Origin: Caryophanales bacterium UBA1624
GTDB taxonomy: Bacteria > Bacillota_I > Bacilli_A > RFN20 > CAG-826
Assembly: GCA_002321395.1 (NCBI GenBank)
Contig: DCMK01000077.1
Span: 25,026 to 89,025 of the forward strand
Direction of reading: 5' to 3'
Length of the DNA stretch: 64,000 nt
Under the pieces are notes generated by a model that saw only the letters and a list, made by a program, of their open reading frames with translations, was not told where the DNA came from and did not search any database. This document shows, in pieces, positions 16,942 through 24,807 of this stretch (the stretch's first letter is position 1; every line of letters starts with the position of its first letter). Position numbers and translations under genes: made by a program.

Positions 16942-18548
16942 AACAAGCTTTGCTGCCCTTGCTGGCCGAACTCGGCGTTCCGGCTCAGGAAAGCGACATC
17001 GTCATCGAAAGAAGCCGCGATGCTTCCCATGGCGATTACGCGACCAATTGCGCGATGAAATTCGCGAAGAAAATCGGGAAGAATCCCCGTGAATTGGCGG
17101 GGATCATCGCCGATAAGCTGAAACTCGATTTCGTCGAGAAAGTGGAAATCGCTGGACCGGGCTTCATCAACTTCTTCTTGAAGCATGGGGCTTTGACGGA
17201 TATTCTGCCCCGGATTTTCGAACAAAAATCCTCCTTTGGGCGCGCGGAGAGGAACGGTCAGAAGATCGACATCGAATACGTTTCCGCCAACCCGACGGGC
17301 GACCTTCACCTTGGCCATACCCGCTGCGCAGCGGTCGGAGACGTCATCTCCTCCCTCCTTGATTGGGCCGGATATGACGTCACTCGCGAATATTACGTCA
17401 ACGACTGCGGCAACCAAGTCGAGCATTTGGGGCACTCTATCCGCGCTCGTTACCACGAAGCCTTCGGAGAACCTTTGGATTTGGCGGAGGACGACTATCA
17501 CGGCACCGACTTGATCGCGATCGCGAACCAAATCAAAAGCCAATACGGGGACAAGTACCTTGCTGATAGCCAAGAATCCCATGATTTCTTCATCCGCTTC
17601 GGCATCGATGCTGAGTTGAAGAAGATTTGGGACGATTTGGCCGCCTTCCGCGTCCATTTCGACAAAGTCAGCTACGAAAGCGACATCCGCAAGGGCGGGA
17701 CCATCGAAAAGACCGTCGCGAAGCTCCGCGAAAAGGGCTATGTCTATGAAAAGGATGGGGCGACTTATTTGGCCACCAGCAAATTCGTGGACGATAAGGA
17801 CCGGCCCATCATTAAATCCGATGGGCTTTACACTTATTTCATGCCCGACATTTGCTATCACTACAACAAGATGGACCGTGGTTACGATCATCTTATTGAC
17901 GTTTTGGGGGCCGACCACCATGGCTACATTGGCCGCATGAAGAGCGCCTTGATGATGGGAGGGTATCCCGAAGACTGTTTGGAAGCCCAATTCGTCCAAG
18001 TCGTCCGCGTTTACCGTGATGGCCAGGAAGTGAAAATGAGCAAGAGGACTGGGAAGGCCATCGCCCATCGCGAGCTTATCGAAGACGTCGGCGTCGACGC
18101 GGTTCGCTACTTCTTCGTCGAGCGCAGCGCTTCCAGCCATTTGGACTTCAATTACAACCTCGCGATGGAACAAAGCTCCAGCAATCCGGTCTTCTATTGC
18201 CAATATGCCCATGCTCGGTGCGCTTCGCTTCTGAAATTGGGGGAGGGGATTCCTCTTGATGAGAGCGGGAAGATGCTCAAAGAGCCCCAAGAATTCGCCA
18301 TTTTGAAACATTTGGCTGATTTTCCGAGTATGATAGAGTCCGCCGCGAAGGAGCGTGAGCCCGCCAAAATGGCCGCCTACGTTCACAAACTCGCTGGTTT
18401 GGTCCATGAATTCTACGCTTCTTGCCGAATCATCGACCGCGATAACTTAGACTTGACCTCTTCACGCCTTGGACTTATAAAGGCTTGCGAGATCGTCTTG
18501 GAAAATGGGCTCGGGATCCTTGGGGTCTCCGCTCCGGAAAAAATGTGA
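16920..18548 (+). CDS. argS: Arginyl-tRNA synthetase
   Basis: 542 residues, class Ia. N-terminal Arg_tRNA_synt domain, HIGH-type motif in SANPTGDLHLGHTR (near residue 122-135), and a KMSK motif VKMSKRTGK (near 372-380), which is strict here although many ArgRS lack it; the C-terminal DALR helical domain ends in LGILGVSAPEKM. AGAGGAAA precedes the ATG, which lies inside ispF. ychF-ispF-argS-rpoE run as one unit to the terminator at 19.0 kb. Confidence 0.96.
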   Translation: MDNDIRLKQALLPLLAELGVPAQESDIVIERSRDASHGDYATNCAMKFAKKIGKNPRELAGIIADKLKLDFVEKVEIAGPGFINFFLKHGALTDILPRIFEQKSSFGRAERNGQKIDIEYVSANPTGDLHLGHTRCAAVGDVISSLLDWAGYDVTREYYVNDCGNQVEHLGHSIRARYHEAFGEPLDLAEDDYHGTDLIAIANQIKSQYGDKYLADSQESHDFFIRFGIDAELKKIWDDLAAFRVHFDKVSYESDIRKGGTIEKTVAKLREKGYVYEKDGATYLATSKFVDDKDRPIIKSDGLYTYFMPDICYHYNKMDRGYDHLIDVLGADHHGYIGRMKSALMMGGYPEDCLEAQFVQVVRVYRDGQEVKMSKRTGKAIAHRELIEDVGVDAVRYFFVERSASSHLDFNYNLAMEQSSSNPVFYCQYAHARCASLLKLGEGIPLDESGKMLKEPQEFAILKHLADFPSMIESAAKEREPAKMAAYVHKLAGLVHEFYASCRIIDRDNLDLTSSRLGLIKACEIVLENGLGILGVSAPEKM

Positions 18549-18562
18549 AAGGAAAAAACGCA

Positions 18563-18988
18563 ATGAAAAACGAATCCATGATCGACGCCGCCTACTCGAT
18601 TCTCGCCGCTTCGGAAGGCCCCATCTCCTTCAAAGAACTTTGGGAAAAAATCAAAGCAGCTTTGGAAATCGGACCGGATGAGGAAGCTTCCCGCATTGGC
18701 CATTTCTACACCGACATCTCTTTGGATGGGCGCTTTGTGGAAGGGAAAGACAACACTTGGAATCTCCGTTCCCGCACCCCTTATGACAATGTGCACATTG
18801 ATATGTCCGACGTTTACACCGATCTCAGCGAATCCGATATGGACGATGCCGATAAGGCCGAAGACGCCGCCTATGACGCTTCCGTTCAAGGGGCCGTCCT
18901 TTCGGAGGAACCGGAACCCGAAGAAGGGGAAGAGGCTTCTCATAAACCCGAAACCGCAGAAGATCTTGGCCTTAAGGATATCGCCTGA
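18563..18988 (+). CDS. rpoE: RNA polymerase delta subunit
   Basis: 142 residues. Residues about 1-75 are a HARE-HTH winged-helix domain (SMIDAAYSILAASEGPISF, RIGHFYTDISLDGRFV, NTWNLRSR), and the rest is an acidic, low-complexity tail rich in Asp and Glu, as in Bacillus RpoE. Delta helps recycle RNA polymerase and tunes initiation. Its presence is a marker for Bacilli. The ATG at 18563 is chosen for the AAAGGA site; an upstream frame extension within argS is not supported. Confidence 0.9.
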   Translation: MKNESMIDAAYSILAASEGPISFKELWEKIKAALEIGPDEEASRIGHFYTDISLDGRFVEGKDNTWNLRSRTPYDNVHIDMSDVYTDLSESDMDDADKAEDAAYDASVQGAVLSEEPEPEEGEEASHKPETAEDLGLKDIA

Positions 18989-19004
18989 ATCGAAAGTCAA
19001 CGGA

Positions 19005-19033
19005 GCGCCTGCGAAACGTAGGCGCTTTTTCTT
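19005..19033 (+). terminator. Terminator of the ychF-ispF-argS-rpoE unit
   Basis: GCGCCTGCG / CGTAGGCGC (19005-19013, 19017-19025) with an AAA loop and a T run. Confidence 0.9.
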
Positions 19034-19071
19034 TCCCTTTTCGCGAAAAGAAGGTATCTTATAAAGCTTTT

Positions 19072-20028
19072 ATGGCCACCTTTCAAGAATTGCTCGAAAC
19101 TATAAAAAAAGAAAGTACCATCACGATTTGGGGCCACGCCATCCCCGACGGGGATTGCTATGGAAGCCAAATTGGCTTGCGAGAGATCCTGCGGGCCAAT
19201 TTTCCGAACAAAAAGGTTTACGCCATCGGGAGCGGGATCCCCGCTTTGTTCTCGCGCCTTTCACCCATGGATTCCGTGGACGAGGAAACCATCGCTTCCT
19301 CCTTGGCGATATTGGTCGACGTATCCTGCTTAAGGCGGGTCGAAGACAAGCGCGTATTCCTCGCGAAGAAATTCGCGAAGTTCGATCATCACGACCCCAA
19401 TAAACGCGGGGAAGATTTCCCCTATCCCGATTTCTGCGTGGATCCTCGCAAAATCGCCTGCGCCGAATTGATCGAAAACTTCGCGTTCTTCAATCATCTG
19501 AAACTTACAAAATTGGCCGCAGAAGCCCTTTATACCGGTATTTTTACCGACTCCGGATGCTTTCGGTTTTATGGGACGAACCAAGGAACCTTCCAGGCGG
19601 TCCGCCGCTTAGCCAAAGAAGGGATCGACCCTCTTTCGATTCGAGCGATTCTTGAACGGGAGTCGGAAAACGTAAGACGTTTCAAAGCCTTTTTACGCTC
19701 GAAAGTCCAAAAGACGAAGGATGTTACGTATGTGATAATTGGCCCCAAGGATTATCTTTCTTTTGGGCTTTCTTTCGAAGAAGCGGGGTCGTTTGTGAAC
19801 GCGATCGAATCCGTGGAATCTCCTAACATTTATTGCCTGTTCGTGGAAGACGGGAAAGGCGAATACCGCGGCGAGCTGCGTTCGAACAAGGGCTATCCCG
19901 TTCAGCCTACGGCGACCCATTTCCATGGAGGCGGGCATCTTTTCGCCTCGGGGACAAGCACTTACAGCGAAGAGGAATGCCGGAAAGTCGTCGAAGAGCT
20001 GACGCGGGTCAAAAAGCTTCCGTTATAA
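19072..20028 (+). CDS. nrnA: NrnA-type DHH oligoribonuclease / pAp phosphatase
   Basis: 318 residues of the DHH-DHHA1 family. Metal motifs: HAIPDGDCYGS (variant of HxxPDGDA), ILVDVS, FDHHDPN (the DHH motif), TDSGCFRF, and a C-terminal DHHA1 glycine motif FHGGGHLFASG. NrnA degrades nanoRNA of 2-5 nucleotides and dephosphorylates pAp. No Shine-Dalgarno; TATAAA (19060-19065) ends 6 bases before the ATG, predicting a leaderless message. cysQ, another pAp phosphatase, is the next gene 19 bases on, so the two may work on the same metabolite. Confidence 0.9.
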   Translation: MATFQELLETIKKESTITIWGHAIPDGDCYGSQIGLREILRANFPNKKVYAIGSGIPALFSRLSPMDSVDEETIASSLAILVDVSCLRRVEDKRVFLAKKFAKFDHHDPNKRGEDFPYPDFCVDPRKIACAELIENFAFFNHLKLTKLAAEALYTGIFTDSGCFRFYGTNQGTFQAVRRLAKEGIDPLSIRAILERESENVRRFKAFLRSKVQKTKDVTYVIIGPKDYLSFGLSFEEAGSFVNAIESVESPNIYCLFVEDGKGEYRGELRSNKGYPVQPTATHFHGGGHLFASGTSTYSEEECRKVVEELTRVKKLPL

Positions 20029-20047
20029 TTCCCTCGGAGGGAAAAAG

Positions 20048-20833
20048 ATGTATCAAAAAGAACTGTCCGAAGCCATTGGCGCGGCGAAAGAAGCCGCTAC
20101 AAAGATTTTGGAGATTTACCATTCTGATTTCGAGGTCGAAATCAAAAGCGACGATTCTCCGGTTACGAATGCGGATAAGACTGCGGATGAGATGATTCGC
20201 TCCCGCCTGAAACGCACTTTCCCCGAATATGGATTCTTGACCGAGGAAAGCAGGGATACGAAAGAGCGCCTATCGAAAAAAGCGGTTTGGATTATTGACC
20301 CAGTGGATGGGACCAAAGAATTCGTTTCGCGGAATGGGCAATTCACGACCAACATCGCTTTGGCGGTGGACGGGCAGGTTGTCGTTGGAGTGATCAACGT
20401 TCCGGTTCTTGGTTTGCTTTATTATGCGGTGAAAGGAGAAGGAGCTTATCGGATGGACGGAAACGGGAATTGCGTTCGAATCCATTGCTCCGATCGCGAT
20501 TCCAAGCTTCGCGCAGTGCGCTCGATTTCCTTTTTCAACGAAAAAGAGAAAGCTTTCTACAAGTCCCATGCGGACTGCTTCGAAGGGGAGGCTGTCCCCA
20601 TCGGCGCGGCCAATAAATTCTGTGTCATCGCCGAAGGCAAATACGATTTCTTCTACCGCATGTCTTCAGGAACCAAGGAATGGGACGTCGCGGCAGGAGA
20701 CCTTCTGATCCAAGAAGCGGGAGGCGCTATGGTTCAGCCCGATGGAACGGCATTCCATTACAATCGCGAGGATGTTTATAACCGTCAGGGATACATTATC
20801 GCCAACAAAAAGGAGAACCTGATTCTCAAATAA
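20048..20833 (+). CDS. cysQ: CysQ-like 3'(2'),5'-bisphosphate nucleotidase
   Basis: 261 residues of the inositol-monophosphatase superfamily. Motifs: SDDSPVTNADK (family start), FLTEES (metal Glu), WIIDPVDGTKEF (metal Asp pair), and KEWDVAAGDLLIQEAGG at the C-terminus. The DGTKEF form with its preceding residues fits CysQ, which converts pAp to AMP. GGAGGG lies 8 bases before the ATG. Immediately downstream of nrnA, which also handles pAp; a role in inositol phosphate metabolism is less likely given this context. Confidence 0.87.
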   Translation: MYQKELSEAIGAAKEAATKILEIYHSDFEVEIKSDDSPVTNADKTADEMIRSRLKRTFPEYGFLTEESRDTKERLSKKAVWIIDPVDGTKEFVSRNGQFTTNIALAVDGQVVVGVINVPVLGLLYYAVKGEGAYRMDGNGNCVRIHCSDRDSKLRAVRSISFFNEKEKAFYKSHADCFEGEAVPIGAANKFCVIAEGKYDFFYRMSSGTKEWDVAAGDLLIQEAGGAMVQPDGTAFHYNREDVYNRQGYIIANKKENLILK

Positions 20834-20853
20834 GGGTTCCGTCCATCAACGAA

Positions 20854-20885
20854 GCCGTTCCGCGAATTTCGCGGGGCGGTTTTTT
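20854..20885 (+). terminator. Terminator of nrnA-cysQ
   Basis: GCCGTTCCGCGA / TCGCGGGGCGG (two G-U pairs) followed by TTTTTT. Confidence 0.85.
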
Positions 20886-21009
20886 AACGGAATCGCCAGC
20901 CATGGATTTTGATTATCCCGTTATTTCTTTAAAGAAGTCGAATTTGCGAAAGACGAGGCTTGTTCTTTGAATGAAAAGCATTATTCTTGTTCCTAGAAAG
21001 GAAAAATTC

Positions 21010-21246
21010 ATGAAATTCTTCAATAGCTTGCCCAGGATCGTCCAATTCATTTTGCTCTTGATCCCTGGCGTCAACTGGGTTGTCGAACTTGTCGTTCGTA
21101 TCACCGCTGTCGTTGAAAAGCCGAAAGGAACTCACAACATCCTTGGCCTTGTGTTGGCCATCATTCCGTTCACCGGAACGATCCTTGGATACGCTGATTT
21201 GGTTTGGGTTCTTCTCTATAAGCACCTTCTTTGGGCCAACGACTAA
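21010..21246 (+). CDS. Small two-span membrane protein of unknown function
   Basis: 78 residues with two hydrophobic segments (about 10-32 and 42-66) separated by a short basic loop (EKPKGTHN), and a Lys-containing end. The ATG at 21010 is chosen because AGAAAGGA lies 8 bases upstream; an in-frame ATG at 20971 has no such site. It is monocistronic, between the cysQ terminator and its own strong terminator, which suggests considerable expression. I do not recognise the family. Confidence 0.7.
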   Translation: MKFFNSLPRIVQFILLLIPGVNWVVELVVRITAVVEKPKGTHNILGLVLAIIPFTGTILGYADLVWVLLYKHLLWAND

Positions 21247-21263
21247 TCCACGCGGAAAAGTGA

Positions 21264-21288
21264 AGAGGGGGAGCTCCCCTCTTTTTCT
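21264..21288 (+). terminator. Terminator of the small membrane protein gene
   Basis: AGAGGGG / CCCCTCT (21264-21270, 21276-21282) followed by TTTTC. Confidence 0.9.
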
Positions 21289-21423
21289 TTCATCGGTGGT
21301 CCAAATTCCGTAAAATGATGAGGACGTATGTTAAATGCAACCATTAGTTGCGAAAAGCAAAGCCGATTTGGCGGCATGTTTTGGCAAAAGAAGATAAAGT
21401 AAAATCAAGAAAGGATTGTTCCT

Positions 21424-22068
21424 ATGACATCAATCGAATTTGGAAATCGACTTGCCGATCTGAGGAAGGGGAAAGGCTATAGCCAAGATGATTTGGCGGA
21501 AAAGCTTGGAGTCTCCCGCCAAGCGATTTCGAAGTGGGAGAGGGGGGAGGCCACCCCAGATACTACTAACCTCATCGCACTGGCCTCGCTTTATGGGACT
21601 TCCTTGGATAGCCTTGTTTTCGACAAGCCGGGGAAGAACTTGAACGAAGAAGACACTGAAGAAAGCCAAAGCTCGGTTGAATCCGCCCAGGATGGAAAGA
21701 AACAGGAAGGGGCCAAAAGGAAGAAGCTTAAAAAAATAGGAGGTCTCGTCACTGCTTGTTTAGCCCTTACGATTACGGCGGCTTATGTCACACTTGGTTG
21801 CCTCTTTGATTCCGTTTTGCCTGACCCTTGGGTTTGGAAGATTGGCTGGATTTTCTACTTACTGATTCCCGCTTGGTCTTCGGTCTTCGAATTTGTCTGC
21901 ACGAAAGACTACAAAACTTTAATGGGTTTGACGACCGCCGTTTCCGTCTTCGCCTACATGATCCTTGGGATGCAGTTTGGGTATTGGCATCCCGGTTGGG
22001 TTGTCTTCTTATTGATCCCCGTCACTTCCGTGGTTTTCGAAGCGCTTAATAGAGGCGCAAAAAAATAG
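21424..22068 (+). CDS. Xre-family regulator with C-terminal membrane spans
   Basis: 214 residues. Residues about 4-62 are an Xre helix-turn-helix (RLADLRKGKGYSQDDLAEKL, SRQAISKWERGEATPD). A charged linker (about 70-102) leads to a hydrophobic half with three or four membrane segments. The layout resembles the membrane-anchored Xre regulators common in Bacillota. AAAGGA precedes the ATG. The upstream gap contains GCAAC-CATTA-GTTGC (21337-21351), a possible operator. The target is unknown; no obvious regulated neighbour. Confidence 0.82.
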   Translation: MTSIEFGNRLADLRKGKGYSQDDLAEKLGVSRQAISKWERGEATPDTTNLIALASLYGTSLDSLVFDKPGKNLNEEDTEESQSSVESAQDGKKQEGAKRKKLKKIGGLVTACLALTITAAYVTLGCLFDSVLPDPWVWKIGWIFYLLIPAWSSVFEFVCTKDYKTLMGLTTAVSVFAYMILGMQFGYWHPGWVVFLLIPVTSVVFEALNRGAKK

Positions 22069-22098
22069 TATTTTTGCAAAGATATAGGAAAAAGGGAT

Positions 22099-22404
22099 TT
22101 AAATGCCGGCTTTTTTGACTGCTTCTTCCTCTTTTTTCCTTAGGTAATCCGCCATTAAATCCGAAGGAATGTTATCGGTTTTAACGGCCATGACTCCCGG
22201 TACTTCTTCCATGAGGATAATTTCCACCCCGGAGGTGATGTCCTCGGAGGCGTAAAGGCAGCCGTTGCAGGCGCCGGTCATCGTCAAATAAACGATTCCA
22301 TCACGAAATCCGATGTAATCAATGTCGCCGCCGTCCCTTTGCAAGAAGGGCCTAACTTTATCGATGGTGGCTAGAATTTGTTTCTCAATCGCTTCATCTT
22401 CCAT
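22099..22404 (-). CDS. nfuA: NifU C-terminal-domain iron-sulfur carrier
   Basis: 101 residues of the NifU C-terminal type. VRPFLQRDGGDIDYIGF opens the domain and the CxxC is in TGACNGCLYAS, the cysteines that would hold or transfer a 4Fe-4S cluster. The start is placed at 22404 (MEDEAIEK): the further upstream ATG at 22416 lies inside a good -10 (TAAAAT, 22420-22415, with TTGCAA 16 bases upstream), so it cannot be transcribed. With this start the leader is 3-4 bases at most. It could serve MiaB and other cluster proteins; that is inference. Confidence 0.85.
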   Translation of the reverse strand: MEDEAIEKQILATIDKVRPFLQRDGGDIDYIGFRDGIVYLTMTGACNGCLYASEDITSGVEIILMEEVPGVMAVKTDNIPSDLMADYLRKKEEEAVKKAGI

Positions 22405-22480
22405 AATCGTGAACATTTTAGACTTGCTTCGCCTCGTTGCAAACAGAACGCTTTCTTCTTTGATAAATTCCTTTCTTCAC

Positions 22481-22486
22481 TATAAT
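22481..22486 (+). promoter_or_regulatory. -10 of the pepF promoter
   Basis: Perfect TATAAT with a T-rich upstream region (TTTGAT 16 bases before). The leader to the ATG at 22540 is about 47 bases and contains AAAGGAG. Confidence 0.6.
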
Positions 22487-22539
22487 GCCAATGCTGAATC
22501 CTTTTAAGGATTCATGTTTCGTTGAAAGGAGTTTTTGTG

Positions 22540-24246
22540 ATGAAACAAATAGCCAATTTTGAGGACTGGCCGTTTAAGGTGCCGAACATCAAAAAGGAAG
22601 TCGAAAAGGAAAACGCCTTTGTCGCTTCTTTGGAAGAAGCCAAAAGCGGGGAAGAAGCCTACAAGATTTGGAAGAAACATGCGAAAGCTAGCGACGTTCT
22701 TCAAAACGAAGTGACCCATATCTCGGTCCTTTATTCCTTGGATACGACGAATAAAAAATACGAGAAGGCGATGAACGTCATCAACGAGGGGATGCCTTTA
22801 GTCCAAGCGGCTGAGAATCGTTGGAACAAAGCCCTCGTGGACAGCCCATTCCGCCCATTCTTGGAAGAAAAGCTCGGTTCCTTCCTCTTCCAGATGTTGG
22901 ATTACGCCCTTAAATCTTTCGATGAGAGGGTCGTTCAGGAGTGCATTCAAGAGAACAACCTCGTCATGGAATACGACACCCTGATCGCCTCTGCCAAAGT
23001 TCCGTTCCGCGGCGGCATCTATAATTTGCCCCAAATGGGGAAATTCATGCAGGACGTCGATCGGAATACGAGGAAGGAAGCCTCCGAAGCCTATTACGCC
23101 TATTTGGATGAGAACATCAAGGACAAAGCGGAGCAAATCTACGATTCGTTGGTCAAGGTCCGGACCGAAATGGCCCATAAGCTTGGCTATTCCTCCTACA
23201 CCCAACTCGCCTATATCCGAATGGGCCGCTACGATTACAACGAGCAAGACGTTGCCGCTTATCGCGAACAGATGAGGGAATTCGTCACCCCCATCGCCGC
23301 TAAAATCGCTAAAGCGGCCTTCAAACGGACTGGGATTACTTCTCCTAGGCTTTACGATTTAAGCCTTTCCTTCAAAGAGGGGAACCCCATTCCCAAGGGG
23401 ACTACGCAGGATAAGGTCAACGCCGCGCGAAAGATGTACGAAGAGCTTTCTCCGGAGACGGGATATTTCTTCTCCTTCATGGCGGACCACCACGTTATGG
23501 ATCTGGAAGCCAAGCCCGGTAAACAATCCGGCGGTTATATGACCTATTTCCCCAAATACGGAATCCCGTTCATCTTCTCCAATTTCAATGGCACCAGCGG
23601 AGACGTGGACGTCTTGACCCATGAATTCGGCCACAGTTTCCAAGCCTATATGGCCCGTTCCATCAAAATCCCGGAATATCGTTCTCCTACGATGGAAAGC
23701 TGCGAAATCGATTCGATGTCCATGGAATTCTTCGCCGAGCCTTGGATGAACCTTTTCTTCGATGAGCCAGATAAATACCGGTATGTTCACCTCGCGGATG
23801 CGATTTCCTTCTTGCCCTACGGGGTAACCGTGGACGAATTCCAGCATTGGGTTTACGACAATCCCGAAGCCACCCCAGTCCAAAGGGACCAGAAGTGGCA
23901 TGAATTGGAAGAAAAGTACACCCCCTATAAAGTCGCCTTGTACCACGAGAACGCATATATGTCGTCAGGCCATCGTTGGCTGACTCAGTCCCACATCTTC
24001 GGGAGCCCCTTTTATTACATCGATTACACCTTAGCTCAAATCATGGCATTCCAATTCTTCAATTTGGATCGGAAGAACCACGCTCTGGCTTGGAAACGCT
24101 ATCTGAAGCTTTGCAAGATGGGCGGGAAATATCCTTTCCGCACTTTGGTGAAGAAAGACGGGATGAAGGATCCCTTCGATCAAGGAGTCGTCGCCAAGAG
24201 CATCAAGCCGTTGCTTAAGGTTCTGAAGTCCTACAAAGTCGATTAA
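22540..24246 (+). CDS. pepF: M3 family oligoendopeptidase
   Basis: 568 residues, cytoplasmic zinc metallopeptidase for short peptides. The catalytic motif HEFGHSFQAY is in the middle-to-C-terminal part, the third zinc ligand lies in ESCEIDSMSMEFF, and the substrate-binding YHENAYMSSGHRW segment is close to the end. Start at the ATG 8 bases after AAAGGAG; an upstream GTG/ATG frame extension is rejected. The length fits the M3B group that resembles but is not classical PepF. Own promoter and terminator. Confidence 0.92.
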   Translation: MKQIANFEDWPFKVPNIKKEVEKENAFVASLEEAKSGEEAYKIWKKHAKASDVLQNEVTHISVLYSLDTTNKKYEKAMNVINEGMPLVQAAENRWNKALVDSPFRPFLEEKLGSFLFQMLDYALKSFDERVVQECIQENNLVMEYDTLIASAKVPFRGGIYNLPQMGKFMQDVDRNTRKEASEAYYAYLDENIKDKAEQIYDSLVKVRTEMAHKLGYSSYTQLAYIRMGRYDYNEQDVAAYREQMREFVTPIAAKIAKAAFKRTGITSPRLYDLSLSFKEGNPIPKGTTQDKVNAARKMYEELSPETGYFFSFMADHHVMDLEAKPGKQSGGYMTYFPKYGIPFIFSNFNGTSGDVDVLTHEFGHSFQAYMARSIKIPEYRSPTMESCEIDSMSMEFFAEPWMNLFFDEPDKYRYVHLADAISFLPYGVTVDEFQHWVYDNPEATPVQRDQKWHELEEKYTPYKVALYHENAYMSSGHRWLTQSHIFGSPFYYIDYTLAQIMAFQFFNLDRKNHALAWKRYLKLCKMGGKYPFRTLVKKDGMKDPFDQGVVAKSIKPLLKVLKSYKVD

Positions 24247-24254
24247 ACGGAAAT

Positions 24255-24296
24255 AAAGGCGAACGGTTGAGCCCCAGCCCCCGTTCGCCTTTTTAT
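24255..24296 (+). terminator. Terminator of the oligoendopeptidase gene
   Basis: Stem AAAGGCGAACGG / CCGTTCGCCTTT with a long loop and following T run. Confidence 0.9.
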
Positions 24297-24365
24297 ATGC
24301 GAAGGTCACCCCCCGCGCAATCTTTGGCTTGCCTTCTTGAAGAAGGAGGCAAAAGAAAGATAGCT

Positions 24366-24725
24366 TTACGGCTTTCCTTTATTTTCGGAGAGGAAGAACT
24401 CTTTCATTTGGAGGAGCATTTCCCTTTGGCTTGGTGTGAGGCCGCGCATATCCAAAAAATAGGTCGGGAAGTTCAGGTTGTGGGCGGTGGAGATCCGCAG
24501 GAGGCTTTCCCGATTCGTCCGATCCGGTTCGCAGATCCCTTTCTTCCAATTGTGAATGCTTTGACGGCTGAACCGCCCTTCTTTGGCGATTTCCTCCAAA
24601 GACATATGGCAAACGCTCTCCAAGGCGGAGATGAGCTCGGAATAATCGATTTCAGGTTTCACAACAAAACAATAGCCCCATGCGTTTGTTTTCGGGCATT
24701 CCAATATGTTTGACAAAATGATCAT
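24366..24725 (-). CDS. Helix-turn-helix DNA-binding protein
   Basis: 119 residues. The central part (SLEEIAKEGRFSRQSIHNWK, then GICEPDRTNRESLLRI) is an Xre-like helix-turn-helix; the C-terminal 40 residues are helical and charged. The first 20 residues are doubtful, and an internal GTG (before KPEIDYSEL) could be the real start. The first ATG has AAAGG close upstream and is embedded in the palindrome AAAATGATCATTTT. It is the first gene after the fused M32 gene on the same strand. Likely an autoregulator; target unknown. Confidence 0.6.
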   Translation of the reverse strand: MIILSNILECPKTNAWGYCFVVKPEIDYSELISALESVCHMSLEEIAKEGRFSRQSIHNWKKGICEPDRTNRESLLRISTAHNLNFPTYFLDMRGLTPSQREMLLQMKEFFLSENKGKP

Positions 24726-24778
24726 TTTTCCTTTTGCTTTTGCAAAAACAAATCAATGGTTAGCTCCCTTTTGTCAAA
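24709..24778. promoter_or_regulatory. Candidate operator array in front of the HTH gene
   Basis: TTTGACAAAA (24709-24718) and its exact inverted copy TTTTGTCAAA (24769-24778) bracket the start region. Between them lie the 14-base palindrome AAAATGATCATTTT (24715-24728), which covers the HTH start codon, and TTTTGCAAAA. On the minus strand the right copy supplies a TTGACA -35. The arrangement suggests autoregulation by the HTH protein. Confidence 0.45.
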
Positions 24779-24807
24779 TTTTGTTTTACATCGAATGTGC
24801 CCTTTTT

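Noticed and set aside
16749..18407. 552-codon open frame antisense to argS (and a similar one antisense to rny)
   Set aside because: No family features; such long antisense frames follow from the strong C/T third-position bias of the real genes.
22405..22416. Upstream ATG of nfuA
   Set aside because: It lies inside the -10 hexamer, so the transcript cannot contain it.
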